Notes: generated from the letters alone by a model not told the origin. A stretch of 64,000 nucleotides of DNA from Chrysomallon squamiferum (GCA_012295275.1 CM022673.1:22629413-22693412), one strand, 5' to 3'. Positions 37,375-51,324 are shown, counted from the stretch's first letter. Translations and numbers: made by a program.

Positions 37375-38143
37375 AATTAATTAATAAATTAATTAATTAA
37401 ATAAATATATAATTAATAAAAAAGAATAAAATATAAAAATGATTAAAAATAAAATAATAAAAAACAAATAAATAAATTTTAAAAAGTGTAATAAAAAAAT
37501 GAAATAAAAGAAAAATAGCTTCCTTATGAAAGTCTTTATGACCTGTTATAAAGTAATCTTCTAAATATTCAGCTGAAACAATTCCTTATCACAATGTATG
37601 GTAACTGCTGAATTAATTTGCAGTGAGATGATTATCCATATTTTTCATTAATGCATGATAATATTAATAAATATATTAAATGAAAGCTGAAGTGACATTA
37701 AACATCCTCCAAATTACTTAAATTTCTGTCAGTTAAAAAAGCATGTACAGCTTAAGAGAAATAACTCTTATTTTTATATTCAAACAGAATTAGCATGCAG
37801 ACTGAATCACTATAAAATCCATAAATAATATTAATAGTGATATATTTATATCTTAATAATTGTGTTTTCTTTTTATCTATCTAATTTGATGTCCTTTATT
37901 TTTTAATTATTGTCTTCGGATATACTGAAAAAAAAAAAAATGTCTTGAGAAGAAACCCATTACAGTTTTTCATTGGCAGCAAAACGTTTCTCCTATAGAT
38001 ATCCATATTAGTCTTTGATAAACCAGTAACTGAACCTGGATGAAACAGCTATATATTCCATAGTCCAGCCAGAACACTTTATAAACAAATTATTGAATGC
38101 GTTGAATAGAACATGTCATTGTTTTGTTTTGTTTTATTTTTTG

Positions 38144-38180
<37 letters not shown>

Positions 38181-38328
38181 GATGAAATAAATCTGAGTTG
38201 AACAAATGGCATTTGATATTCAATGTTTAAATTTTTTTTTAAATGGTGACATTGTTTGATAAATATGAATGCAGTGATGCATAATTGCAAAACAGCAAAA
38301 AAATATATATATTAATAAATAAATTTAA

Positions 38329-38329
38329 A

Positions 38330-38372
<43 letters not shown>

Positions 38373-38415
38373 TAAAATAAAATAAAATAAAATAAAATAA
38401 ATAAATAAGTAAATA
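38329..38415. repeat. (AAT)n then (AAAAT)n and (AAAT)n
   Basis: Around 14 AAT units are followed by pentamer AAAAT and tetramer AAAT units. Confidence 0.93.
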
Positions 38416-40746
38416 AATAAAGATGGTGACAAATATATATATATATTGTTTTGTTATTATTGTGTAAAAGAACTATGAATCAGTGGAATTTTATTGGCCC
38501 TTACTCATATTTGACGCATGTAGCGTTCATAATCTACCAAACTCATTATTTCATCCAATTTGTTACAACGCCAAATTCAGTTTAGCACCCATAACAGTCG
38601 GATGTCAAAGGGTGATAACTCTTTCCTCATTCTCAACTTCGCTGTTTGAAATTCTTCATTCAAAATAGCTTTTCGATCTTTTTTCTGGATGTTTAGAAGT
38701 AAAATAATACTATATTTAATGAGTTTTCGTGCATATTTACTAAATATAGACGAAATAAACTTGATTATGATCACTGTTGCTATTAATACCGTCATTAAAT
38801 TAATGATTAACCTTTTTTATTTCCACTGTAGCTTTTAATTCCTTATTGTTATTGATATACTTTGTAATATTTGAAAAACTGAGATATTACTCGTCTACTA
38901 TTTATTTATATATTTATTTATTATTATTATTATTATTGTTGTTGTTGTTGTTGTTGTTATTATTGTTTTTATTACTTCAGTTTAAGAAACAAAAAGAAAA
39001 AAGAAAAAGAAAGCATAATATTAAACAAATAGGATCCGTTAGTCAACATTTTCAAAATATTTAAAAATTATTATATACTTTTAAATTATGTTGTGGCTGA
39101 CAAATAAAAACCAAAAATGTAAAGAATTTTAAAAAAATAATAAAATAAAATAAAATAAAATAAAAAATAATCTGTACTGATACAGCTTGAAATTTAAAAT
39201 TAATTTTAAATAAATAAAAAGAAAGAAAGAAAGAAAGAAAGAAAGAAAAATGTTAATATTATATGCGTATTTATTAAAAACACTTCAGCGTCAGAGATTG
39301 GGAGAATAGTTATAATGTCTTTTGTTATGCTCAGTTAGGTGACATCGCTCATTCAGTCCTCACCCTAATACTATAAAAACTAAGCTACAGCCTGTTGTTT
39401 CATTATATAGATATAATAAATAATTATGACATTTATAAGTTGATAAGGTATTCATTATATAAAACAGCAACACCAGCTAAAATTACTAATGGACAAGTTC
39501 TTTACTAGAAGTGTCATTCATTTAGCTCAGTGGAGCTTTCTCCTCTAGCTGAAATTATTCCCATCTTTAAACGCAAATAATGGATTGATGTCGGTGCTGG
39601 ATAAAAACAACATTCACTCGTCGTCTAGGTCTAAATCATTTATTATATTATCCTTAGAGGCTTTAGCCAGTGATTAGACATTATGGAAGATTAATGTGTT
39701 CAAATTTATGTCAGGAAATTAATTTAGACATTCACTGTACCTGCTTATCAGATTTATTTGTTCAGAGTTACACTGCATTCTCTGTTTTGGTTTAATACAA
39801 AATTTAATACTACGTCTGTTAGACAGTTATTTATTTATTTTAATATGTACTGAATGATATTATTTTGTCATTCTTTCATTCATTCGGTCTTTTTTAAAAA
39901 TTAAATTCCATAATATTGATGCAATTATGTCACATGAAAATAAAAAGAAAGAGAGATACTGCTAGAGTGAAATCTAGTTTCTGTTTCGATACTGTTGTTT
40001 ATATATATATCTATATGTGCATTTAGCTGAATTAGTTGCCTTAAAATATTCTAAGTTCAGTACTGAATTAACGTAATCTAGCCATACCTAAGTATATTTG
40101 CGCTGCTGCACTAAACAGTAAATTGTTCGTGTCAGTAATTCTGTAAGAATCTCTTTAATTCACTTGATAATAGTCGGGAAGTTAGAATATAAATAAGATG
40201 ACGTTTAAGAGATTGGTCGATGGCACGATTTCTGAAACATACATTTACCAGCTTTTTAAGGAAAATGATTTCTGTTTGAAACTGTTAGAAATTAATCTTT
40301 AGCCCCATCTGGCTTCGTCGTTTTCCATTTGTGTTAATCGAATTTCACTTATGAAGGCATTACTGGATTAAAAAGTCTTTATTTCACATTACTTTAAAAC
40401 AAACTGCATTTATCCTTAAGCCGTGAAAAAGAAAACCAAAAATTAAAGACTTAAGTGTTCAATTCTATGTACGTATGAGTTTATATACATTATATACATT
40501 TGGAAAGATTCCTAAATAATATTTTAAAAGTAATTATATATATAGTGTGTATGTATGTATGTATGTATGTATCTGCTGGAGTTTAAACAATAATAAAAAA
40601 AAGATTTTTTTTTAAAATGAAAATAAATTAATATTTCAAAATAGTGTATATAATATAAGAATTTTTTTTTCTCATCAAATCAATATAATTATAGTATTAT
40701 CTTATTACGAAGCGAGAATTATCAAGAGGAAGAAAATAAAGACAGG

Positions 40747-40748
<2 letters not shown>

Positions 40749-40788
<40 letters not shown>

Positions 40789-40850
40789 CCGTAGTAGTAG
40801 TAGTAGTGATTATAATAGTAGTTGCAGCAGTAGCTGTAGTAGTGATTATG
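40749..40850. repeat. (ATT)n followed by degenerate (AGT)n
   Basis: About 13 ATT units run into GTAGTAGTAG-type triplets that decay through GCAGCAGTAG. Similar AGT/AGC triplet tracts occur at 33508-33532 and 48229-48361. Confidence 0.9.
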
Positions 40851-43139
40851 TGATAAACAATAACAAACACTTTTTAAAATGGTATATGAAAAATACTGAA
40901 CTATGACTTTGCATATTTATAGGTAAGTAGTGGAACCACACACATAGCAAGTCATTTCAAAGATACATAGTTTTCTGTGTAAACAAAAGCTATCGTTTTC
41001 TGATTTTTTTTTTCTATCTTTTGTTAGTAGAGAAATGGAACGATTAAACATATATGCTTTGAAGACGTTGTCAGTAATAGAAAATTGTAACAATGTAAAT
41101 TAGCTGGTATTTTGAGAACACTTATTTGCTTGTAAAATTATTTACAAAAAGTAATTCTATATACGAATATGTGGTGTTACAATCGCGTACTACCAAATGT
41201 GGCGAACCGTAGCAGGCTCAAGTTTACAACCCTGTTTTACAGCCACACACAGTGAGGGCATCACTTTGTGTATTTCGGTGATATAGTCACGGGCGAGTAA
41301 ACAGATATAAGCATTACACAAGTAATTGACTTCTAACTACCGCTGTCTCCGGAAAGTCGATTGAGGTTTTTAGTGGAAGGCAACATAAATTTAAATCGAC
41401 TTTTTAACCCCGACAATGGCTTCCTCTTTCGAAAATGAAATTTGACAAATTGCGAATATTCAACGTAAATCATAAGTCCAGGTATTGCAGATGAACTTAC
41501 TCGTTGCCAAAGAAAAAAAAAAGATTTTATAATAATTTTTTCTTCTCACTTGAAAAATGATACATTTAAAAATAATCTCTTTTTTTCAAACATATATCAT
41601 TCTTAAGTAATAATAATAATAACAAAAATAAAGTGAATAAATTTATAAACGAGTTTTCAGTTAACTTAATAGCTTTCCCTCTGTCATCAGCATATGTTTA
41701 ATGTTTATTCTATGAATTTAGCTCTTTATCGGAAAAGTAGTTTTATTTTATTATATCTGTTCTCACGAATTATAATTTGCGCGAAGTAAATCTATTCCAC
41801 AATAAAACGTTTTTTTTTTTTGTTTTTTTATAAAAAGAGAAAAGGAAAAAAGGAAAGAAAAGAAAAGGAAAAGATGGAAAGAAACAAAAAATTACATACA
41901 AACTGTTTTTGTTAATATACACACTATTTGACAATATTTTTTATTTTATTTTGTTGAATATGGGAATAATTATTAAATAAAAACATTCTGGATTTTTCTG
42001 CTATCAAATAAATAAATTTCACAAGCATTACTACTATGGTTGCTAATAATATTTAGATTACACATACTTCGAGTTTTTTTTTTTTTTTTTTTTTATATCA
42101 TAATAATAAAATTAAAAACAGCGGTATTGAAACAAAGACTTGACGCATTGCCCAAACACAAAATGTGACAAAACGCTGGTCCCTTATTGAAGCAAGATGT
42201 ACTTGTGGGGGAAAACCGATATTGATCAGTGACTTCGCTCATGTTAACAGCGAATCCCAAGGAAGGGACATTAATAATAGCTTGACAAGATCGGCGTCAA
42301 ACAACAGGCGGTCCACCCGGGTTTTAATGTCAAGTTCTCGTTTCAAGGAGTCGTGTATGTGATTTTGCCTTTCATATTCAAAGTTCGGATCAGTGGTTCG
42401 TGTTTGGTCCTATAAATGTACTGGGTATAACATTCTTTTCTAGTTTTGTTTATATAAACCATGATGAGAAGCAGTAATGTTGAAGCAATTTAATATAGAT
42501 CGGGCAGACTAAGAAATTCTTTCTATCAAAGATGGATGACTAGCAAATGTCTCAACGGTGATTAATTGGTGTTCTTTTATCCCTTTACTTTATATAATTT
42601 ACGAAATTTATGAAATTATCATAAATTAGAATGCTGATTTGAACACGGAATATGATTCAAATAAAATTATTTTCGAACTGGACAAGATAATTACAGAAAA
42701 AGTCTACTATTTTTTAAATTTTATTATTATTATTTACTTTTTTATATATATAGCAATGTTTTTTTAATTTATTTATTAGTGTTATATATATTTTTTTAAT
42801 ATGAATGTTTTGTAAAGATGCAGTATTAGAAAAATTAAGCAATTCACCTTTTTAAAAGTTTACAGTTTTTTAATGTAATAAAAGTGTTACAGTAATCAGA
42901 TGATGTAAACAGAATCCGATGAACTACGTTCTATAGATGCCGTTATAAGATGAGACCTCAATAACATTCCATCGCTAGACGACTCAAGGAATTCAGCGTC
43001 GTCCTGAAGGCACACACTTTGTGTCCTTTCCTTTGAAGCTACTTCTCATTTATGGCATTGTCACTAAGACAAGCTCTGATGACACAGTCACGAACCTTTT
43101 TTGCACGTTGTGAATGGTGCTAACTTAAGAAATTAGAGA

Positions 43140-43205
43140 ACCGAGCTGAAATTGAACCTTCGACTTTCCTCTTTAGCAGTGTTATATCCAATGAGCTGAG
43201 ACAGC
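43140..43205 (-). mobile_element. tRNA-like head of a degenerate SINE
   Basis: On the minus strand GTCTCAGCTCATTGGATA (about 43187-43202 downwards) resembles a tRNA D-arm/A box, and about 30 bases later CGAAGGTTCAATTTC (around 43150-43160) resembles a T-arm/B box. The spacing is right for a tRNA, but the anticodon stem does not pair properly and the acceptor stem is not recognisable, so it is not a functional tRNA. It is most likely the head of an old SINE about 0.5 kb upstream of gene 2. Confidence 0.4.
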
Positions 43206-43683
43206 ATTCAGTCTCATAATCGATTTAAGAACAAAAACAACTCAAAACAACTTAAAGTGACCGTGGCTATCGGCAAAAACATTTTCTCCAAAGGTACTGT
43301 TTTCCTGTATGTTAAACGACCTCGTGTTTACTTCTCTTAACTTGTGCCGTTAGGCACGCATGATTCAGTAGCGTTTTGCGATGACCACTGAAGAGGATAT
43401 AACATTTCTGAGAAATACATTTTTTCACGAAGAGACATAATAACTGAACAAAATCTAAAAATGAAAATATTATTCTTACTTTCTACAATTTATTTAATTA
43501 ATATAAAATAAATATAAAATAAGTCGAGAAAATGGAATTTTGCCTGAAAACTGGAAGTTCATTTTACGCAGTCGAACGTTTTTCATCGGAGTGTAATGAA
43601 CGACCTGAGATGATAGAAAAATCACGTTGATTTGCATGGCAAGTGCTTCACTTAACACTTGTATTTAGATAGTGTTTTGCGTC
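43206..43683 (+). promoter_or_regulatory. Probable promoter/5'UTR region of gene 2
   Basis: This stretch directly precedes the proposed first exon. It contains an octamer-like ATTTGCAT at 43630-43637 and TATAAAAT words around 43503-43520, but neither fixes a start site. An in-frame TAG at 43666-43668 closes the reading frame upstream of the first ATG, which supports translation starting at 43684 or at the in-frame ATGs just after it. Confidence 0.35.
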
Positions 43684-43753
43684 ATGATGTTGTCAAATAC
43701 GAAGATAATGGATAACTTTACAATATTATGGAGAATATGTTTGAGTTGTTTAG
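43684..43753 (+). CDS. Gene 2 exon 1: signal peptide of an unrecognised secreted protein
   Basis: First coding exon of a three-exon gene joined as 43684-43753, 51325-51960 and 55922-55968. It encodes 23 residues plus one base of a split glycine codon and ends at a consensus donor GTAAGT (43754-43759), so the junction is phase 1. The peptide has a hydrophobic core, FTILWRICLSCLG, that continues into exon 2 (IIQ), as expected for a cleaved secretory signal. Three in-frame ATGs are possible starts (43684, 43687, 43708); the third has the best context (A at -3, G at +4) and would give a protein eight residues shorter. An in-frame stop lies at 43666. I linked this exon to exon 2 by matching phase, strand, signal-peptide content and splice sites. 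No transcript evidence is available to me. Confidence 0.72.
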
Positions 43754-44192
43754 GTAAGTTTTATGATTTTTGTTTTTACACAGACATACATAAAAATATT
43801 TAGATTCATTTTTCGTGTAACTGCTGAAAAGTTATATATATTATTGATATTAATGATAATATATATTTTTATATTTTATTTTACTTTCTTCTTCGTCTTC
43901 TTTTTATTATTATTATAACAGTTGTAGGAGCTGTAATAGCAATAATAATAGTATTTGCACTAGTAATAATAAAAATATATAGATGTAGTAAATGTGTAAG
44001 TGGGAAATATATTGAGTAAATATACTTGCAGGGAACCCATAACAGTTTTAATTTATATTTAACTATTATTTATTTATTTGTTTATTTGATAGTTTGTTTG
44101 TTTGTTTGTTATTTTAACACAAAGTTAAGATATATCTGGTATATCTCAGTTTTCCAAGCTGTTACAGAAATTATCTACTACTTTTTGAATAT

Positions 44193-44217
44193 ATCATTAT
44201 CATTATCATCATCATCA

Positions 44218-44281
<64 letters not shown>
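44193..44281. repeat. (ATC/ATT)n microsatellite
   Basis: About 29 triplets, starting as mixed ATT/ATC and becoming pure ATT. Confidence 0.96.
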
Positions 44282-44439
44282 ATGTCAGTTTAAATATAAT
44301 ATAAATGCAGAAATTTGTAAAAGATTAACAAAAATTAACACATTTCTGCCATGTTCTTCTATAAATGTTGATTATAACTCCCGACTGAAAAAAAAGAGAA
44401 AAAAAAAGAGTAAACGATAGCCTTATGATTGATGCTTAA

Positions 44440-45010
44440 CGTGTTGTAACGTGTTGTCCGACGGCGCATGAAGAAGGATCCAACAAAGAAAATACCAGTC
44501 AGCAAACAAGGTAAACGGATCAAGTATCCCATGGATATTTTCCTTGGGATTACCATCAGCGCTTTACTACTCAAGAGTAAAACGACTTCCTTCGAGATTT
44601 CGAGTCCATGTTATTACCGAAAATCTGTTTTAAAGCTCCTTTAAAATCACTGAGATAAGAAACTGACAGAACAGAATCTTGTAAAACCTATCCTAGGTGT
44701 AATTGGAGCGAAGACCCCATGATATCGGCCAAGCAATTGCCGTTAAAAGATCCCGCGTGCATTATTTACGACTGGAGTGGCCATCGTAAAAACTTTTTCT
44801 TTCGCCATCTCGTAAAGCATTCAAGTCAATTATCGCATTGCTGTAAAATGTTATGTTTCAGACAAATCAAAGAACCCACGAGCGTGTCGGCGTAAATCAA
44901 GACAGCGAGATAATAATTGGATACTCAGTAGTGTAAGGACAAACACGGACCTGTAATTATCATCGCCTTAGGCTTGCCATCTGGTGCCTTATTTCCTGCT
45001 ATTTTATGAT
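44440..45010. promoter_or_regulatory. GC-richer non-repetitive island in intron 1
   Basis: About 570 bases with clearly higher G+C and complexity than the flanks and without simple repeats, starting about 0.7 kb after exon 1. It has no long open frame and no splice pair that fits the gene. Intron-1 islands of this kind are often enhancers or conserved elements; that is inference. Confidence 0.35.
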
Positions 45011-45724
45011 TTGTGGATATGTTAGCTGTAAAACAACGACTGTTAATAGTTTGAGACCCACATTTTGAAAAAAAAAAATATTGTTATAAAAAGAAATGCT
45101 AGCTTTACTGACGTTAAAAATGCAATTGGTTCACATCCCATATGAAGGAAAATTATACGTTTGTAATATTATTATGGAATTTTATTAACTAAAAAAATAT
45201 TAAAAAATAAAAATAAATAAATAAATAAAAAGAAGATAAAAAAATATTAGTTGCTTAAGATAAAAGTGTTCTTATTATTATCTTTGTATGGACTAACATA
45301 TATTAAATGCTCGTCTTTTGTACTGGTAAAATCATTATTTATTGGCAAGGAGTTCATATAATGTGTAAGTATGTGTCTTATACATATTGTTTAGTTACTT
45401 TTGCATCTTTAAAAGAAGAGCTTTGTAAATTACACAGGAAAATAATATTTAAAACATCAGTAATCGTAATCTAAACTATCAGTAGTGTATTGTCATATTT
45501 TATGCTTAATGTGCTTTATTCAAACTTACATAATTATTTATAGCTTATCGTTTTAAATTAGACTGCATAATTTATCCTCTAGAAGCACATTCTGAGAACA
45601 AAATAAAATAAAAATAATAAATAAAACATAAAAATAAATGAAATATTTGAAATAAAAAAATTAAATACGGCTGAAATAATAATTTTAAATTAAAGTAATA
45701 TATTAAAATACCTAATGACATTTT

Positions 45725-45725
<1 letters not shown>

Positions 45726-45769
<44 letters not shown>
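45726..45769. repeat. (AAT)n microsatellite
   Basis: About 14 AAT units. Confidence 0.95.
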
Positions 45770-47282
45770 TTGTCATGGTTTTTGTCTTGCGTTGTTACCA
45801 GTTTAAGTTGTTTTGGTGTTGTTTTTTTTATTGTTTTTTGGTTGTTGTTTTTTTTAAGTGTGAAAGGAAAAGACGTTACTGTAATGTAGAAAATGTTGAC
45901 ATTTCGTACAGCCTCAGACCAAACTGTTACAATCACACGCTGAACTTTACAGAAACGTAAATGTAAGGTTTTCTTCGTGCACCGCGACCAGCCTGGCCAC
46001 GTTCATAGTTAATACACACACTGAATGTAATTTTAATCGTTACTAGTCTTAAGTAAGCGCTTATCTAATAATCTTTACTGAAATTAGTGAACTTATGTAA
46101 CTTTAAAATTTAAACCTGGCATTGAACTGACACTGCAGTAGGTTTATATATCCGAATTTTCTTAAATCTTTGTTGAAATGAAAATAGATAACTCGAATGA
46201 AAAAAAAAACCTGGACACAATATTCAATATTTGTACGAGTGAGAGAATGAGAGAGAGAGAGTGAGTAAGTAAGTGAGTAAATGGTAAATTCATTTATACC
46301 AAGTAATAGATGTGTGCATTTGCATATAAACTAATTAGTTCTCAATGAACTGTGTATAAAACACTAGACGGGCGAGATTTTCTTCCCGTTCAATCTGTCC
46401 CGAGTGTTTCAAGTAATTAACTGCTTCTGCTTTTTGACTGCAGGCTTAGTTAAAACGCGTTTCGCTTATTTATATCACATCATCATTTCGTTCATAAATG
46501 GGAACACAAAATAAATTACGAAAATAAGGGAAGTCTTTTTTATCTGTTGCATCTGCTCATCTAGTGCAGTACTTTATCATAGCTTACATGTATATGTCTG
46601 ATTTTGTGTAATGCACTTATAAATGCACTTAAATAGAAAGTGTACGCATGTGAAAAGATTTTTTCATTAATTTTTATTCCAAAATCAGAAAATATATGGA
46701 TTATTTTTACATTTCACTGAATGCAGCTTTGACAGAAAAACTTTATGCAGAAAGGTAAAGACAGTGATGATCAAAAGCTGTAGTGGTCGAGGAACTGACA
46801 TTGGACTCGTCATTAATGACACATATGAATACAGGTGTAAGACAAAAATGTAATTGTTTGTGCTATACTAAAGTATCAAACTATCTCGCAGAAACTGATG
46901 CATATTAAAAGGAGACAGCTGTGTGTAAACAGAAATACTTTTGTTATAGTTTATGAATAAGATACTTCACAACGTATGTTTGTAATACTGTTTTTTAAAT
47001 AGTAACTACAAGCAGGATATTTGTTTACTAAGTGAAGTTTTTATTTCAGTTATGTCAGTATTGTGTTTTAATTTTTTGTTTTAATTATCATTGTTTTTTT
47101 ATAAAACTGTTTGTTGTTGTTAAAATGATGAACAACAAATTCTAGAGTAGAGATAATTTTATTTGTATAATATATATATATACTGTTACATGAAACATAT
47201 ATCACTAATAAAAATGTTCAAATAAATAGAACATCATTTTCAGCTATAACAGATTCTTCGTTTCATTCTGACATTTTCTGTG

Positions 47283-47315
<33 letters not shown>

Positions 47316-48228
47316 TTATTTATTACTTGTTTGTTTGTTTTATGGAGGTAGAAAAAAATAACTCAAGATTATTTTATTTCTTCAGTAACTTAACATCTAT
47401 GTAATATTAAAATTTTACTACTGTCATTGTATATGGTGTGTTTGCATACTCTGTGAAAGGATAAAATGTATTTAAATATATAAATAATAATAATAATAAC
47501 AGCAAACAACCATAATTATAAAAAAGAAGAAAGTTTACTTTGATGAAACTAAACATTACATATTTTGTAGGTACTTCTACCTTATAGTCCTATTTGCCTT
47601 TATTAAGTATGACAACCGCATGACATTTCCCCCATTAAGTGTAATGTTATTTCGTACAAAGATTTCTAATTAACTGACAAAATAAAATCCCTTATGTAGT
47701 GAGTAAATCAAGCCAAAGATAACCAGATTATTCACAAAATGTTACATTTATTTATCCCTGTTGTCGTATTTTTCGTGTTGTTATTTTTGTGTTTTTTTGT
47801 TGTTGTTGTTGCTGTTTAACTTTTTTTTTTACTATTACTAAAGAAAGAAATCAATAAAAAGAAATCAATAACTTTGAATAGTACAAAATATATTTAAACT
47901 ATTTATTTATACGGCGAAATTTACACTTTAGTAATTTAGTTAATGAAAAGTGTTGACTTTAACGTATACATATTTCCTGTGAGTTACAGCAGTGGTTGTA
48001 ATTGACGGTTCGTCCATCTGGCATTTATCCACAAAATGATTCGTTCAGACAGTTCCTCGATGCACAGGATTTGAACTTCATCTGTTCGATAAATTATAAT
48101 TATGCATATTAAAAGTGTTTATGTCTTACTCTGGAATGCATATCATATATAATTCAAGTAATAAACAAATATTGTGGCAAAAAGGGTTGGGATTCCAGAC
48201 TTACTAGTTTTCTTGCATATCTAATTAA

Positions 48229-48361
48229 GTAGTAGTAGTAGTGGAAGCAGCAGCAGTAGTATTAGTAGCAATAGAGCAGTAGTAGTTACAGTAGCTGCAA
48301 CAATAGAAGAGGTTTTAGCTATGATTAATAGTGGTGATGATAGTATTACTGAATGTAATAC
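48229..48361. repeat. Degenerate (AGT/AGC)n triplet tract
   Basis: Imperfect AGT, AGC and AAT triplets over about 130 bases, grading into GTGATGATAG-type words. Confidence 0.75.
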
Positions 48362-50286
48362 CTTCAGAGGTAGTAATCCTGAATAACCGGTTTTTTTTCT
48401 CTCTCTCTCTCTCTGATATATATTTTTTTCTTTTTACAAATTTATTGCGAGATGCTAATTTTTTTTGGTAAGTTTTGAACTAAATGCTTCATTCAGTCAT
48501 TTTGACAGCCGCGATTTTCAATCAAATTGCATGCTTTATTGTGTGTCCTGGGAGCATTTCCTCTTGATAGTGGAGCTTCATGTACCATGCAATTCCATCA
48601 CTGGTTTTTTTCTAGAAAATAATATGCGCAGTAAGGTATAAAAGAAATATACAAACCAAAATATTTGTTTAATGTTTGAACCATATAACAATTCATTTCT
48701 GGCCTTCTCTTTTTCCTCCTTAGTTTTGTTTTCTTTATTTTATGAACCTGCGTAGCACCTGTTTTGCTGAAGTCTCTAATACTCTTGATAAAACGAAATG
48801 TTTAAAAAAAGAAGGAAAAAAGAATGCTGCTCCCTTTCGCCAGTTTTTTACGCAAACCTTTGGTTTTTCATATTATATGTTGTTTTTGTTCAGAATCCAT
48901 GGAAAGTCAGCCACATTTTTGTAATGCTTTATAAAGAAATAATAATACAGACTTAATTTTACTGTTTATCTGTATGTTAATATTAACCAGATAAAGCAAT
49001 CAAACTTATCTAACGGTCATTAAGGAGATTCTATTCGTTGGAATGTTGTGCTTTGCTGTTGTAGCCTATTTGATCTTTAGACTCCATTTCTGCGACTAAT
49101 GAGGTTCTAGCTTTACAATTTTCATTGTTTCTTGTCCAGTGTTTTTACAATCTAAATCAATTATAACAAGCATGTACCAGTATGTTTTATACTAATTTTA
49201 TTAATGCATTTAAATCATATCACTATAAAGTGGATGAATGGTTTACATAACAGTAGAAGAAACATTCTTCTTTTTAAATTAGTGCATCAAGTGATAATAC
49301 AAAACGTTAGGTAAGAAAGAAGACTGTCCCGTAGATTAGGTACAAGATTACGTAGATTCATATCGAATTGGCGATCTTTTTGTTTAAATTACAGAAATCA
49401 TATCCTAGGATTGTTTCATTCAGAGAAGGTAACAAAAGCTAATGCTATATTTACACGATCGTCTGTCTAAAATTCATACAAGAAAAATAGTTTTCAGCAA
49501 CATAAAGATTTATATCAACAGATGGGGAATTACACTAAACACGTATCTTCAGGTACAATATCGTATGAAAGTATTTTTATCTTTCATTGTTTTTTGTTTT
49601 GATTTTTTTGTTTTGTTTATTAAAATTACTTATGATCATTGATTTCAGATTTGTCCAAAGTAGTTTTTAAGAGTCACAATTGCCGGTGATGTACGTTTGT
49701 GTAAAATATTTTCATATCATCACAATATTTAGCTCAATTTTTACAGTATAATATGTTTTCCAGGAAGTCAATTTAATAGCAAATCCTTAAAATTTAAGGA
49801 AGAGAAATAATTTGGACAGAATAGTTAACATGAAAGCTTATGGCTGCATACGAGCAAATTAACCAGTTATGATCATTAAGAATTAATTCGAGTTACAGAT
49901 GAAACATTAACATGAAAAGAAAACAGATATATTCCTCTTGTTATATTTCTGTAATCATTTCGACAACGCATGGATTGTTCTGTCAAAACAACTTTGGATA
50001 TTTGTAAAACTCTAGTTATAAGATTTAGAGCTATAACTAGAATGTGTTTTTTCGCTCTCTTATTGACTGTGGAAATAACGACAACTAAGCCATAATAAAG
50101 ACGTCATAAGTAAAATAAAGCCAGATACACCAAAAGCAGAAAAGAAACAGAGAATAGCTCAACATGAGGCAGCCTACAAACTATTTATGCACCACCTAGC
50201 TCTAAAACGAAAGTTTGATTTGAAAACAAATAACCAAGTATTTCATAGATTCAGAGTAATAGTTTAAAATAAATAAATAAATATAT

Positions 50287-50323
<37 letters not shown>

Positions 50324-51324
50324 CAAACACAAATATATATATTTAATTAAAGGTTTGTTCAAATGAAAATAAATAACAGGAGTTCGGAGATGTGTGGATG
50401 AGAGAATTAAATCGAAAAGTTTGCTCAGTCATACGTCCAAAGAAATCAAAAATAGCAACTACAACCATCCTTAACATTCCAAAATTATACGATTCACTGA
50501 TTCAAACGATTTATGGGAAAACTATTAAAGCAAAAGACAACTAGCAGTTCATGATCTTGGTATCTACGCTACTAAGACATTTGTATCGTATTTATTTGAA
50601 ACTGGGTATTTATTGTGAGTGCCTCTTAAGAGAACCGGTGAACAGATCTCTCAGATGTTTTGTTTAAAATAAAACAGTTTAAAGTTTTTGCTTCGTCATT
50701 TTTAATTCCATTTGCCAAACCATTAAAACATGTTATTTTAAAAAATCCGATATTTTATTTTCCGGTTATTTTCCATTACCACAATAATAAACAAAAAATG
50801 TAACTTATTTTATATTTCATTCGTAGGGTAAAAGCTGTTTCAGACTGAATAAAAGCTGATTAAATTGTCAGTACAGAACATAAGAGTTGTTAACACGAGT
50901 AATACTAAAAAAAATAACTGAAAAAGAAAAAGAAAAAAGAAACAGATTTTGTTTATTTAAATTTGTAATCCTATAATTATTTTTATTAATGTAAATATTT
51001 TCAGTTTAAATCGAACCAATATGATTTGACAATTTTGTCAAAAAATTCTCTTTATTATGTTTTAAATAAAACGTGATAAAATTAAAAATATTTTTCTTTT
51101 GTTTTATTTTGTTATACACATTTCTAGTTTTCATTTCTAAATACTGAATACATTTTAGTGTCACTGGCTTCATTTAGGAAAGAAAATAATTTAAGACACT
51201 GATATTTTACTTGTTCATGTTTGTCTAAATTTGTCTATTTTCAAAGATATACATAAAAATTATAAATAATTAAAAAACAAATTCATATGTAATACTTTAA
51301 TGTCTTTGTTTTTTTATATTGCAG

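Larger units (their letters stand above)
35636..43139. other. Gene-free AT-rich region upstream of gene 2
   Basis: No exon is supported. It contains AAT/ATT arrays at 37294-37366, 38147-38180, 38329-38371 and 40749-40788, a GTT array at 38935-38960, GAAA units at 39220-39245 and poly(T) at 42075-42094. A GC-richer patch at about 42120-42430 has a 65-codon ATG frame (42165-42362) but no recognisable motif or splice context. It may be a conserved non-coding element. Confidence 0.65.
43754..51324 (+). other. Gene 2 intron 1 (7.6 kb)
   Basis: The donor is GTAAGT and the acceptor is a T-rich tract ending ATATTGCAG. The intron is AT-rich with ATT/AAT arrays (44193-44281, 45726-45769, 47284-47316), an AGT/AGC triplet tract (48229-48361), a CA/TA patch (50285-50340) and a GC-richer island (44440-45010). 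No other exon with matching phase and convincing splice sites was found inside it. Confidence 0.6.

Noticed and set aside
42165-42362. 65-codon frame with MTKRWSLIEARCTCGG start as a small gene
   Set aside because: The GC-richer composition is interesting, but no homologous family, splice sites or signal peptide are evident.
43140-43205. Functional tRNA gene
   Set aside because: The anticodon and acceptor stems do not pair. Only the internal promoter-like words are recognisable.
51300-51324. ATG and eight codons directly before gene 2 exon 2 as a self-contained start
   Set aside because: They cover the T-rich acceptor tract ending in GCAG. The hydrophobic MSLFFYIA is the translated splice site, and a proper phase-matched signal exon exists at 43684.
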